DNA of 15,305 nucleotides from XYA12-FULL-58-9 sp001798605. Lineage in GTDB: Bacteria > Myxococcota > XYA12-FULL-58-9. Below, piece after piece: positions 7,701-14,327 of this stretch. Each line of letters opens with the position of its first letter. The stretch's first letter is position 1. The translations under genes were made by a program, and so were the position numbers. Where the stretch lies: assembly GCA_036736205.1 (NCBI GenBank), contig DAINMX010000154.1, positions 1 through 15,305 of the forward strand. Direction: 5' to 3'. A model generated the notes under the pieces. That model saw nothing but the letters and a program-made list of their open reading frames with translations. It did not search any database and had not been told where the DNA came from.

Positions 7701-9978
7701 CAATGATGATGAGGACGCGGTCAATCCCAACGCTAACGAGATTGACTGCGACACCACCGACAATGACTGCAATCCACTGACGCCCGATCTGCCGGACCAC
7801 GATCGGGACGACTCTGTCGCTGATTCTTGTTCGGGTCTGGACTGCAACGACCTGGATCCCCTGATCAATCAAGATGCGGGTGAGAATTGCGAGGACACCC
7901 TCGACAACAACTGCGACGGCTTCACCGACGCTGACGACGCGTTGTGTCCTTTTGGCTGTCCCGACCTCGACGGCGACGAGTACTTCGACCAGGCCTGCAA
8001 TGGCTCTGATTGCGACGACGCCAACCCGATCGTCAACCCAGGCACTGGAGAGCACTGCAGCGATCGCATCGACAATGACTGCGATACCCTGACCGACGAT
8101 GAAGATATTGGGGATTGTCCGCCGGGCTGCGTCGACTTCGATGCCGATGGCTTCCCCTCAGCTTTGTGCGGTGGCACCGACTGCAACGACGGAAGCTTCG
8201 ACGTCAACCCTGTGGCTGGTGAGCATTGTGATGACGACGTTGACAACGACTGTAACGGTCTCGTCGACTGGGATGATCCTGCCTCCTGCCCGACAGGCTG
8301 CGCAGACGCCGACGGCGACCATTACCTCGACGCCGAATGCGGTGGATCAGACTGCAACGATCAGAATGCGGGCATTCACCAAGGTGCGGGCGAGCACTGC
8401 TTCGATGATGTCGACAACAACTGCGATGGTCGAGTCGATGCCAACGATCCCTTCTGCCCGGCAGGCTGTGCTGACGCCGATGGCGATGGTTATGAAGACG
8501 CGGCCTGTGGTGGTTCCGACTGCGACGATAGCGAAGACGCTGTCAATCCTGGTCGCGTCGAGCTCTGTATCGACGCCGTCGACAATAATTGCAATGGCGA
8601 CGTGGATTTCACGGATCCCGCCTGTCCCCCCGGTTGTGATGACGGCGATGGTGATGGCTATTTGGACGCCGCCTGTGGCGGCCAAGATTGCAACGACACC
8701 AACTCGTGGATTTTCCCCGGGGGCGGCGAACACTGTGAGAATGGAGCTGACGACAACTGCAATGGCGCCGTCGATGAAGAAGATGCCTTCTGTCCACCAG
8801 AGTGTGATGACAACGACGGGGATGGCTACGTCGATGCGGTATGTGGCGGCTCCGACTGCAATGACAGCGCTGCAGCGACACACCCCGCGGCGGGCGAGCA
8901 CTGCAGCGACAGCGTCGACAACGACTGCGATCTTCTGGTTGACGACGAGGACGTTGTTGACTGTCCGGCGGATTGCATCAGCACAGATGTAGACTTCGAT
9001 GGTTATCCTGGCTGGATCTGCGGCGGCACCGATTGCAACGACACCGATTCAGACATCAACCCTGGCGAGGTCGAAAGCGTCTGCAATGGCATCGACGAAG
9101 ACTGCAACCCCGCGACTCCCGATGACATGTTCCCCTCGGACGCAGATCTCGATGGCTTCACGATTGGCTGCGGCGGCGACTGCGATGACGACAACGCATT
9201 TGTCAACTACTCCGCTGCCGAGCGCTGTGATGATGGACTGGACAATGACTGCAATAACGTCGCCGACAGTGAGGATGCCGCGTGTCCGCCCGACTGCGCC
9301 GATGCGGACGGGGACGGATTCCGCGACGTTGCTTGCGGAGGCACGGACTGCGACGACCAGAACTACTCGGTGAACCCCTCGGGCGGGGAGCACTGCGGCG
9401 ACGGCATAGACAATGACTGCGACGATCTGGTCGACGGCAGCGATCCCGGCTGCAATCCATCTTGTGCAGATGTGGATCTGGATTTTTACCACGACTCGGC
9501 GTGCGGTGGCTCCGATTGCGATGACACCAGCGCGGCAGTTCATCCTGGTATGGGCGAGCACTGCGGCGACGGCATAGACAACGACTGTAACGGTCTCATC
9601 GACGAGGATGACGTTGGCGGTTGCCCCTTTGGCTGTGCTGATCGGGACGGGGATGGCTATCGCGATACCGAATGCGGCGGCTCCGACTGTGACGACAATC
9701 TCAACGCTGTCTACGCTGGTGCCCCAGAGCTGTGTGACGGCTTTGACAACGATTGCGACGGCGTTTTCGACGAGGGCTTTGTCGATGTAGATGGGGATGG
9801 CGTTGCCGATTGCATCGATGAGGATCTAAACGGTGACGGGTGGCGCGACGATGTTGGTATTTCTGGCGGCGGCTGCACCTGCGGTGCGACGACGAGCGGT
9901 GCCAGTGGAGGCACGTCATGGCTGTTGATGCTCATTCTGCTCTGGTTCCTCCCTGCTCGACGCAGGAGCCGGCGCTGA
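1726..9978 (+). CDS. Giant secreted surface protein: adhesin-like head, DUF11, TSP3-like and 26 MopE-type repeats, MYXO-CTERM-like tail
   Basis: This 2750-residue protein has a signal peptide (1-24, cleavage near AEA|QS). Residues about 31-545 resemble, from memory, the N-terminal IgGFc-binding-like head of large DUF11 proteins; typical pieces are QEYYVIG, YYDHWEDG-like YDHWEDGYD and GGPVNLVHAIDP. Residues about 546-945 hold beta-sandwich DUF11-like domains (for example YTSTVTNDS and YNVRVTNTGN). Residues 946-1262 carry Asp-rich thrombospondin type-3-like loops. Residues 1263 to about 2685 are 26 MopE-type (Cu-binding_MopE, PF11617-like) repeats. The tail has GGG-Cys2717-x-Cys2719, a hydrophobic stretch 2731-2743 and RRRSRR, as in MYXO-CTERM proteins handled by myxosortase. 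The likely role is a calcium-stiffened, disulfide-rich surface fibre or adhesin; copper binding is possible but not shown. It is first in a run of four exported-protein genes. Confidence 0.88.
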   Translation: MRKFLLQFRLTLTAVMFTAAIAEAQSVPAGVQEYYVIGDAEQIYEMIQAMVGGGNGGCNTTTTLTATTDIQTVIYDHWEDGYDPNPYSTATKQTTTLIIGDGDASNGCACDFTSSTTDTDDVISLDEALSWKSRGAGTTAITDYVPYPRNATTPQLRYDGRDRIIVVGGPVNLVHAIDPRSQYIGDAMGMLPRQLMGNHTSYVVPMGADLHDFDHYHPFDYVYLMLLSYDDNVTVNVDNRQGQADSTVSFQLSTGDTWSSLGKINLTAAPASAISIRSGTKVTASGPVAALVITGGSGTYQSRFYSLLPESLFSNDYVIPVHGDRPNVNGDHPQNIYIYNPDPVNNLNVQVYDTTHNGTNMVVLPQKLMAYTQWNPIGPNDPVPQQSTVRLVADRHFWGVGAIDYQATSHDWGYSFVPTSLLTDTIGVSWAPGNRFDPTTLDSENGSPVWISPLMDNTTIKVDWDANGVYDNTYTVDTLSALRLYDTSDRDQTGMRVWGSNKFVAAYGQDPDVASASGDVLDLGYEIMPQDFRFLEQVLSVEATSDKYNVPQTGAPSSDPVTITLYLRTGLSSPAQVVSDLAASFTLPTNWSYEAGSTLVNFASSNTDTADPSFSVGTLAWDWSSLGETMTGTQLTTLQFEITIAGGAGTDDRYDFEATATGTYDSRPYNPRDDLTIIKSPLDITLTVGNVERSGSSSARPGEHLIYTSTVTNDSASTVNADIRIPVPFDTTWSDLHGGTYDGACNCAIYSVTLDPAGGASDSLSVQLEVLLSDDAAVGGSISNQARADVGLATELISAPAVMDIDAPVLAATLSGPSVAGPGCPFTYNVRVTNTGNENATGIAVDMPIPSYTSYVAGTMTLDVNDTATTNSLSCTDASGGDCSFTTGPDTVSVLLTSQPLVPNGYLIFTFQVDVTGTASDNIAAVATTRAAQLPPAPFVITSNVVDTDIDDSGDSDGDGLINGICSDVAASCTISTTSEGCLGTNPYDADSDDDGYRDGDELAADPYPGVLRPAITNPLDWDSDNDGLPDGLEVGVFSAGSDTDTSAGHFASDTDVGATTTDPNDPDTDGGGVLDGAEDTNRNGTFDSADVGDPNEWNDDDADADGLTNVEEDSNANHTFDSGVQNETDWNDADSDDDGILDGDEGNNPGDWALDTDSDGWINARDPDSDDDGIYDGTEVGLCGVPHADTTESAGFYVEDADCGVTYTDMLDSDSDGDNLDDGTEDSGFGDGRDYNGRYDGEPETMAHSADTDNDGSNDDVDCSPWNSAIYQGATETCNGVNDDCDTEFDENFDSDNDTYTTCGTLTTTGASVAADCNDGVAAIYPGAGEACNGFDDDCDTEFDEDFDSDNDTYTTCGTLTTTGTTANIDCDDTDLTSNPAALTELCDGNDNDCDGATPAEEIDNDSDTYVECMGWHDSQGDHDAITGSGDCNDSNAAINPAATEICDAIDNNCNTSTDEGFDGDVDGVTVCGPDGIDGSPDDDCDDFDEFTNPTLPELCDGNDNNCDTVVPTDETDDDGDAIVECSVWHDTQGDNPEILAGGDCNDANDFVNPNVAEIECNAVNDDCNSATVDDPNSADDDDDGYTVECNHDCDDTNFFIHPNAEEHCDDTVDNNCDTLTDEEDTVACVPDCPDLDGDGYRDPSCGGTDCDDSNPSIKPDAGEDCTDGIDNDCNGRADTSDPLCPPGCADVDGDGYENRICGGSDCDDDRRDIHPAQAESCTDEVDNDCDGLVDFADAFECVADCDDADGDTFLDQACGGTDCDDTNQFINRNAAEDCFDGRDNNCDGAVDGDDNECSADCPDADDDKFRDHVCGGTDCDDTTAFVSPGLIENCADGVDNNCDDLTDAEDVIACPAGCADADADDYPDANCGGTDCNDNSNVVNPNAHENCFNSIDDNCDGLIDFEDTLSCPASCIDADVDGFLDVACGGDDCDDANPHVNPNAAEHCSNTTDDNCDGLVDGEDPADCPAGCDDDDGDGYRASTCGGTDCNDDEDAVNPNANEIDCDTTDNDCNPLTPDLPDHDRDDSVADSCSGLDCNDLDPLINQDAGENCEDTLDNNCDGFTDADDALCPFGCPDLDGDEYFDQACNGSDCDDANPIVNPGTGEHCSDRIDNDCDTLTDDEDIGDCPPGCVDFDADGFPSALCGGTDCNDGSFDVNPVAGEHCDDDVDNDCNGLVDWDDPASCPTGCADADGDHYLDAECGGSDCNDQNAGIHQGAGEHCFDDVDNNCDGRVDANDPFCPAGCADADGDGYEDAACGGSDCDDSEDAVNPGRVELCIDAVDNNCNGDVDFTDPACPPGCDDGDGDGYLDAACGGQDCNDTNSWIFPGGGEHCENGADDNCNGAVDEEDAFCPPECDDNDGDGYVDAVCGGSDCNDSAAATHPAAGEHCSDSVDNDCDLLVDDEDVVDCPADCISTDVDFDGYPGWICGGTDCNDTDSDINPGEVESVCNGIDEDCNPATPDDMFPSDADLDGFTIGCGGDCDDDNAFVNYSAAERCDDGLDNDCNNVADSEDAACPPDCADADGDGFRDVACGGTDCDDQNYSVNPSGGEHCGDGIDNDCDDLVDGSDPGCNPSCADVDLDFYHDSACGGSDCDDTSAAVHPGMGEHCGDGIDNDCNGLIDEDDVGGCPFGCADRDGDGYRDTECGGSDCDDNLNAVYAGAPELCDGFDNDCDGVFDEGFVDVDGDGVADCIDEDLNGDGWRDDVGISGGGCTCGATTSGASGGTSWLLMLILLWFLPARRRSRR
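4561..5511 (+). repeat. Thrombospondin type-3-like calcium-loop region of the giant protein
   Basis: Residues 946-1262 contain about ten Asp-rich loops of the D-x-D-x-D-G type, such as DSDGDG, DSDDDG and DSDNDG, often followed by DGxE or DGDE. These are the calcium-binding pattern of TSP3 and related bacterial repeats. Two neighbouring 34-residue units (4960-5061 and 5062-5163) share the pattern ED-x-N-x-N-x-TFDS followed by W-N-D and an Asp loop. The region links the beta-sandwich domains to the Cys-rich repeats and probably acts as a calcium-dependent rigid spacer. Confidence 0.75.
5512..9783 (+). repeat. Array of 26 MopE-type Cys/Asp-rich protein repeats
   Basis: Each unit starts with DC[DN]D, then [IV]xP, E-x-C and DN[DN]C[DN]G. 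Unit starts: 5512, 5674, 5836, 6019, 6178, 6358, 6505, 6676, 6844, 7015, 7183, 7354, 7525, 7696, 7840, 8008, 8179, 8350, 8518, 8686, 8854, 9031, 9178, 9346, 9514, 9685. Regular units are 56-57 residues and have six Cys; in unit 8 these are at positions 2, 17, 25, 36, 40 and 53, with 13 Asp in 56 residues. They include two Asp loops (DNDCNG and DVDGDG types). Units 6, 14 and 22 are a shorter form of 48-49 residues with four Cys. Units 1-6 have irregular lengths (49-61). Three disulfides per regular unit would be possible in the oxidising periplasm or surface. Confidence 0.9.
9862..9975 (+). other. MYXO-CTERM-like C-terminal sorting tail of the giant protein
   Basis: The last 38 residues run Ser-Gly-Gly-Gly-Cys-x-Cys, a Gly/Ser/Thr spacer, a hydrophobic stretch (WLLMLILLWFLP) and RRRSRR. 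This follows the MYXO-CTERM plan: an essential Cys, one membrane helix and a basic end, recognised by the myxosortase intramembrane protease for delivery to the cell surface. Two Cys (2717 and 2719) are present, so which is used cannot be told. The hydrophobic part is short. Confidence 0.7.
9907..9920 (+). promoter_or_regulatory. Candidate alternative start for the beta-helix lipoprotein
   Basis: GGAGG at 9907-9911 lies six bases before an in-frame ATG at 9918, an ideal spacing. This would overlap the giant gene by 61 bases and put 20 extra residues plus TTG-encoded Leu ahead of the signal peptide. The GGAGG also encodes part of a Gly-rich tail in the giant gene, so it may be coincidence. The alternative TTG at 9981 has AGGAG at 9964-9968, twelve bases away. 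Confidence 0.35.
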
Positions 9979-9980
9979 GA

Positions 9981-12269
9981 TTGGAACGGGGTTGCGCGGG
10001 CCTCTGTGCCCTTCTCATCCTCCTTGGCTGCGAACCAGGTCGGGTGCTGTTCACAGCGGCTGCACAGTCATCGGACGGTGATGAAGTTTGGGCAGATGCG
10101 GGTGATGCGCGCGCAGGGGACTATGCCGTGGGCGATGTGAGCGTGCCCGATGGAGGCGAACCGGGTGGTGATGCGCCCGGGGATGCCACACCACCTGCGA
10201 CACTGCAGATTTCCGTGGTTGGCCAACCGGGATCCGGCCCCGGCCCGATTAATGACATCGACCTCGTTGTCACCAAGCAAGACGGCAACCAGAGTGACGA
10301 TATCAGTTGCCAATACGATTGCGATCCCAACAACGGATTGAACTTCCTGGGTGGAGCGGCCGGACCAAGCCCCCTCACCCTGACCACGGCATGTGACTAC
10401 ACTTCGGTCGGCACCCACCTGGCAACCGTGCGCTGCGCCCAGGGAGCGGCCTCTGACGTGCTGGCGACTGCACAGGTATATGTTTCATTTGCGAGCTCCG
10501 GCACCATTGCCGCCACCCTGGTGGCGAGCCGGACGACGGGCACCTTTCCACTTGCGGCACAGTTTGATGCCCGTAGCACCGACTGCGACGGCGACGGAGC
10601 CATGGGCGAATGGATCGATGATCTCATGCTTTGTCGCTTTGAGTGGTCTTTTGGCGACGCCAACGTCGGCAACTGGTCCCAGGGGGCTCAGACGGTTGCC
10701 GGTGGGGCCGGACCTTCGAGAAATTCAGACACTGGTTTTCTTACGGCTCACGTTTTTGAATCTGGAGCGTGCTCTCCCACGTGCAATGCCACTCTGACGG
10801 TAACAGATCCACTCGGCAATTCGGGTATAGCAACGGTCGAGATTACTCCAGAATCACCCGAGGTGAGCTACGCAGGTGCCAACACCGTCTGTGTCGGCCA
10901 GAACGCGGTTCCAACGGCTGGCGCTGACGGTTGCCCCGCTGGTGCCACCGTTTTGCAAAGCGCAGACTTCGATGCCATGGTCAGTGGCCACATCGGCTCC
11001 AACATGCGCGTATTGTTCAAAGCCGGGGAATCGTTCATCCAGGACAGCAATATCATCGTCGATTCGAGCACGACCAACTGTACCATCGGCTCCTTTGGGA
11101 ACGCTACGGGCGGACAGGCCAGCGTTACGGTGACCACCACCTCCGGCACAGCAGCAACCCTGACCATTGAGGGAACCGACTGCCGCGTCCTCGACCTGAA
11201 ACTCACATCAAATCCCTCCACCACTCCGCGACAATGGTTGGGCGGCAACGGTGAACAACTGACCGTCGTAGGAAACACGATTGATGGCTTCTATCGCGCA
11301 CTCAGCTCTCCTGCTCTGGACGCCAGTACCCATCCCGCACACACAACATGGGTGAGCAACACGACCACGCAGGCGGCGTCTGCCAATGTCATCGACTACT
11401 GGCTGCTGCGTGACAATCTCACATTGCTTGGCAATAACATCCAAAGCGACGATGACAACGGATTGCATGCGCTGTTATTGCAATACGCCCCAAGCGCCGT
11501 CATTGCGCACAACAACATCAACTCTTCGGGCGACGTCGCTATCGGCAGTCTTTGCACTGCCGCCACGGGAAAATCCTGCAGCAGCTCGTGCCTCGACCCC
11601 GATGGCTGTGCGAGCACCAACATCGTCTTGCGTGACAATCATTTTGCGAGCCCCAATGCTGCACGATTGTTGTCCCTCGCCCCCATCGACTCAAATCGCG
11701 ATGAGAGGGTGGGACGAGTGCTGGTCGAAGGCAACTACTTCAATTTGGAGGGACCCACCTCTCGGGGCATCGAGATTGACATCACGGACACGGAAATTCG
11801 TAACAACATCTTCTGTCGGCACAACAGCACAACGGGCGCAACATTGGCCATCGTCGTGAATCACACCGGCACAACCAATCCCCATCCCGCTCGGGTTCGT
11901 GTGATCAACAACGCCGCATTCGTTAGCGTCGACCTCGCCGGTACCGCATCCATCCACCGTTTCGTCTCCATTGAGTCGGGCGATAACCACGCGGCTTTCA
12001 ACAATATCTTATGGCAAGAGGGGGACGATGCGGTCTTGGTGTTCACCGATACCACCAGCGCCTTGAGCGGCACCAATTTCGACAACAACACCGTCGCCGT
12101 TTATCCTTTTGCAGCAAATCCCGCGATCGCGATTGCAGAATTCTGTCCGGTCTCTGGCATGACTGCCTCAGGCACCCATACGAGCATTGGCTACGATCTG
12201 TTTGGCCTGGCCCGCGACGGGAGCTACACCGTCGGCCCTCTCGAACCCGACACCTCCCGCTGTCCCTGA
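9981..12269 (+). CDS. Lipoprotein with PKD-like domain and parallel beta-helix
   Basis: From TTG at 9981 the product is 762 residues. That start gives a compact lipoprotein signal, MERGC then a Leu-rich core and lipobox LLGC with Cys17. An ATG at 9918 is the alternative and would leave a long polar leader. After an Asp/Gly-rich linker (18 to about 73) comes an Ig-like segment with several Cys (about 74-175), then a PKD-like domain (about 177-290) with the signature FEWSFGDA at 220-227 where PKD domains have YxWDFGDG. Residues about 296-762 are rich in short strands and Asn-ladders (GNTI, DNLTLLGNNI, HNNINSSG, GNYFNLEG, RNNIFC, NNAAF, FNNILW), the pattern of pectate-lyase-like right-handed beta-helices. 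No catalytic residues can be assigned, so it may bind or cut polysaccharide. It follows the giant gene with two bases between them, and is probably co-transcribed. Confidence 0.8.
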   Translation: MERGCAGLCALLILLGCEPGRVLFTAAAQSSDGDEVWADAGDARAGDYAVGDVSVPDGGEPGGDAPGDATPPATLQISVVGQPGSGPGPINDIDLVVTKQDGNQSDDISCQYDCDPNNGLNFLGGAAGPSPLTLTTACDYTSVGTHLATVRCAQGAASDVLATAQVYVSFASSGTIAATLVASRTTGTFPLAAQFDARSTDCDGDGAMGEWIDDLMLCRFEWSFGDANVGNWSQGAQTVAGGAGPSRNSDTGFLTAHVFESGACSPTCNATLTVTDPLGNSGIATVEITPESPEVSYAGANTVCVGQNAVPTAGADGCPAGATVLQSADFDAMVSGHIGSNMRVLFKAGESFIQDSNIIVDSSTTNCTIGSFGNATGGQASVTVTTTSGTAATLTIEGTDCRVLDLKLTSNPSTTPRQWLGGNGEQLTVVGNTIDGFYRALSSPALDASTHPAHTTWVSNTTTQAASANVIDYWLLRDNLTLLGNNIQSDDDNGLHALLLQYAPSAVIAHNNINSSGDVAIGSLCTAATGKSCSSSCLDPDGCASTNIVLRDNHFASPNAARLLSLAPIDSNRDERVGRVLVEGNYFNLEGPTSRGIEIDITDTEIRNNIFCRHNSTTGATLAIVVNHTGTTNPHPARVRVINNAAFVSVDLAGTASIHRFVSIESGDNHAAFNNILWQEGDDAVLVFTDTTSALSGTNFDNNTVAVYPFAANPAIAIAEFCPVSGMTASGTHTSIGYDLFGLARDGSYTVGPLEPDTSRCP

Positions 12270-12387
12270 GGATTTCCGGCTGAGTGGCTCAAACCGAAAA
12301 TTTCAACCAGATCCCGACATATGTGGTGTCGAGCTTTCCGTCGTCTGGGGTACCAATATGCCCATGCTCAAACTGCTGGAGGATGGA

Positions 12388-13473
12388 ATGCGTTCATTGA
12401 CAATCACCATGTGGATTCCGATGGTTTGTGTGCCGTTGTTTTGCCTCAGGCCAACGGCGCAGGCGGGCACAGCCTTCCATGAAGAGGAGTGGCAGAGCAG
12501 CTTCCAAAAACAGGCTGTTGCCTCCTATCTGGATGGTAGCAACATGCGCTATCTCATAGTCAGTGCCAATACCCAGTCGGAGGTAGCCGCTAGCGAGCTC
12601 TCCCAGGTCATCGATTCCACAGGCAAGGCCCAGTATGTGATGGGCGGGCACAACCTGGGTGACATCGCCGGCATCGGCGACGCCGACATCGCCAAAAAGG
12701 CCAAACCACTGCCGATAGACCGCGTCATCGTGGTACGGGTCTTCTCTGGACGAAGAACGAATTGCGTCGTGACCGTTCTCAACACCGATGGAGATACCCT
12801 CTCCGCCTTCAATGTCGAGCGCGGCGAGGCTTTGGCAGACAACCGCAAAACCGTTTCGGGCGTGTCCAACGCGGCGGCCGACACCGTCGGAAAAGTGATG
12901 GGTGATCTCGGCGGAGGTAGCGATGATCCAGCAACCAAGGAGTTCGAAGAGCGGGCACTTTGGATGCAGGGAATTACCCAGGTGAACGCCAATCAATATG
13001 GTGCCTGGACCAACTCTTGGGAGGAACCGCGACTCGGCAAATACGGCAAGCCAGTTGCGTGGGGTGAGTTCTTCACCCTTGTCGACCGCCCCGAATTGGC
13101 CAAGCAATGGCAGAAAGCTGAAGACTACTCTGGCGTGTCCAGTTTCGGGGGCGTACTCGCGTTCCTTGGAATTCTCGGTGGGACGACAACCGGCATCATG
13201 TGGGCAGTCATGGATGAATCTTCGCCGTGGGATGCCGTTACCATCAGCTGCTTGGGCGCAATCGTCGCAGGAATCGTGATTGTCAAGGTCGGCCCCGATC
13301 ATCCGAACGTGGAAGCTCACGAAATTCGCGAGATGGTGGACCAATACAATGGCAAGCTCAAATCGGAGCTCGGAATCGCCAGCGCCTCTTTGCCCAGTGA
13401 GCCCAAAGTGGCACTGTCGTTTGCACCGATAGCCGGCAAGTATTCCGGCGGCGCGTTGCAACTCTCATTCTAA
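12388..13473 (+). CDS. Exported protein of unknown function with two membrane segments
   Basis: The 361-residue product starts at an ATG preceded by GGAGGA at 12378-12383. An in-frame ATG at 12358 is possible but less well placed. Residues 1-26 form a signal peptide or anchor (cleavage near AQA|GT). Residues about 50-155 look like an alpha/beta domain containing IDRVIVVRVF and a short beta-hairpin VTVLNTDGDTLSAF. Two hydrophobic segments lie at about 252-275 and 282-302, followed by a helical motif EAHEIREMVDQYN and a beta-rich end, ALQLSF. From memory this layout occurs in uncharacterised Myxococcota envelope proteins, but I know no function. The stop overlaps the ATG of the protease gene (TAATG), so the two are translationally coupled and may act together. 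Confidence 0.8.
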   Translation: MRSLTITMWIPMVCVPLFCLRPTAQAGTAFHEEEWQSSFQKQAVASYLDGSNMRYLIVSANTQSEVAASELSQVIDSTGKAQYVMGGHNLGDIAGIGDADIAKKAKPLPIDRVIVVRVFSGRRTNCVVTVLNTDGDTLSAFNVERGEALADNRKTVSGVSNAAADTVGKVMGDLGGGSDDPATKEFEERALWMQGITQVNANQYGAWTNSWEEPRLGKYGKPVAWGEFFTLVDRPELAKQWQKAEDYSGVSSFGGVLAFLGILGGTTTGIMWAVMDESSPWDAVTISCLGAIVAGIVIVKVGPDHPNVEAHEIREMVDQYNGKLKSELGIASASLPSEPKVALSFAPIAGKYSGGALQLSF

Positions 13474-14315
13474 TGAAGGCCCCTGTGATTGGCCGCATCA
13501 CCGCCGACCTGCTCTTGGTTCTTGCCCTGCTTGCGCCCAATAGCAGTTGGGCTGACGTTTCCGAGATCGAGAACCACCAAGTCGCCCTCTTCGAGCGGCT
13601 GGCACCGTCGGTTGTCTTCCTAGCCACACGCAAAGGAATTGGCTCGGGGTTCTTTGTCGACAACCGCGGGCTGGTGCTCACCAACGCCCATGTGGTCGCC
13701 GACGCCACCGGGATCGATGCGGTTCTCCATGATGGCCGAAGACTCACCGGCAGAGTTGTCGAACGCAGCAAGGACGTCGACCTGGCGTTGGTACAACTGC
13801 CCGTCGAGAGCTCGCGCGCCGTTGGTGTGGGGGACCCGAATCAACTGCGAGTTGGCAGTTGGGTGGCGTCGGTGGGGCATGGGCAGGGAGGGATCTGGAC
13901 CTTCACCACCGGGATGGTGTCAAACATATATCCCGCGGGCGCTGAGCAGCCGGTGTTCCAGACCCAGATCCCACTAAACCCTGGCAACTCCGGCGGACCC
14001 ATTGTCGATCGCCATGGAAAGGTCGTCGGCATCGTCACCGCTGGCGTCGCCAACGCCAACAACGTCAACTTTGGCATCAAGATCGACATCGCCTTTGGCC
14101 ACCTCGAGAAACTCGAGCACCTATGCGATTGTCTGGTGGTCAAAGCGCCAGAACAGGTGCCGATTTTCGTCGACGATGAAATGGTCGGGGTCGGTCCGCG
14201 TCTCCTACTAAAACTTCGGCCCGGCCGACACGAGGTCTTCGCGGTCATTGACGGCCGCATGGACAGGAAGTCCGTCATCTACCCCAGCGAAACGGCCGTA
14301 GAGCTGGGGAAGTAG
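13473..14315 (+). CDS. Trypsin-like (HtrA-type) serine protease with PEGA-like C-terminus
   Basis: The 280-residue product has a signal peptide (about 1-27, cleavage near SWA|DV). The protease domain shows the full catalytic triad: His72 in TNAHVV, Asp103 in DVDLALVQL and Ser173 in NPGNSGGP, with GSGFFV before it, as in the DegP/HtrA (S1C) family. Unlike DegP it has no PDZ domain. Instead residues about 228-275 (VPIFVDDEMVGV, then LLLKLRPGRHEVF) resemble a PEGA-like beta-sandwich, a domain often found in envelope proteins of this group. Cys218 and Cys220 sit at the junction. No ribosome site is evident, consistent with translation coupled to the previous gene through the one-base overlap TAATG. 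The likely place is the periplasm, in protein quality control or processing of an envelope partner. Confidence 0.88.
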   Translation: MKAPVIGRITADLLLVLALLAPNSSWADVSEIENHQVALFERLAPSVVFLATRKGIGSGFFVDNRGLVLTNAHVVADATGIDAVLHDGRRLTGRVVERSKDVDLALVQLPVESSRAVGVGDPNQLRVGSWVASVGHGQGGIWTFTTGMVSNIYPAGAEQPVFQTQIPLNPGNSGGPIVDRHGKVVGIVTAGVANANNVNFGIKIDIAFGHLEKLEHLCDCLVVKAPEQVPIFVDDEMVGVGPRLLLKLRPGRHEVFAVIDGRMDRKSVIYPSETAVELGK

Positions 14316-14327
14316 TCGGCCGACCGT

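Noticed and set aside
6778..8055. 425-residue minus-strand open frame inside the repeat array
   Set aside because: It is antisense to the MopE repeats. GAC, GAT and GGC codons read backwards as Val, Ile and Ala, giving a repetitive V/I/A-rich protein with the same 56-57-residue period.
8099..8992. 297-residue plus-strand frame, with others at 5054-5857, 5897-6589 and 6608-7210
   Set aside because: They are a +1/+2 reading of the repeat codons and yield low-complexity Thr/Ala/Met-rich sequence.
5512..9783. CRISPR or satellite-like DNA array suggested by regular spacing
   Set aside because: The 168-171-base period is protein coding, keeps one frame and varies at synonymous positions; there are no identical repeats with unique spacers.
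9840..9980. Upstream extension of the beta-helix lipoprotein to 9840
   Set aside because: It would overlap the giant gene by 139 bases and place Arg/Trp/Cys-rich sequence before the signal peptide; later starts fit far better.
12394..13461. 355-residue minus-strand open frame opposite the exported protein gene
   Set aside because: The plus-strand frame has a ribosome site, a signal peptide, membrane segments and overlap with the protease; the reverse frame is His/Arg-rich with no recognisable feature.
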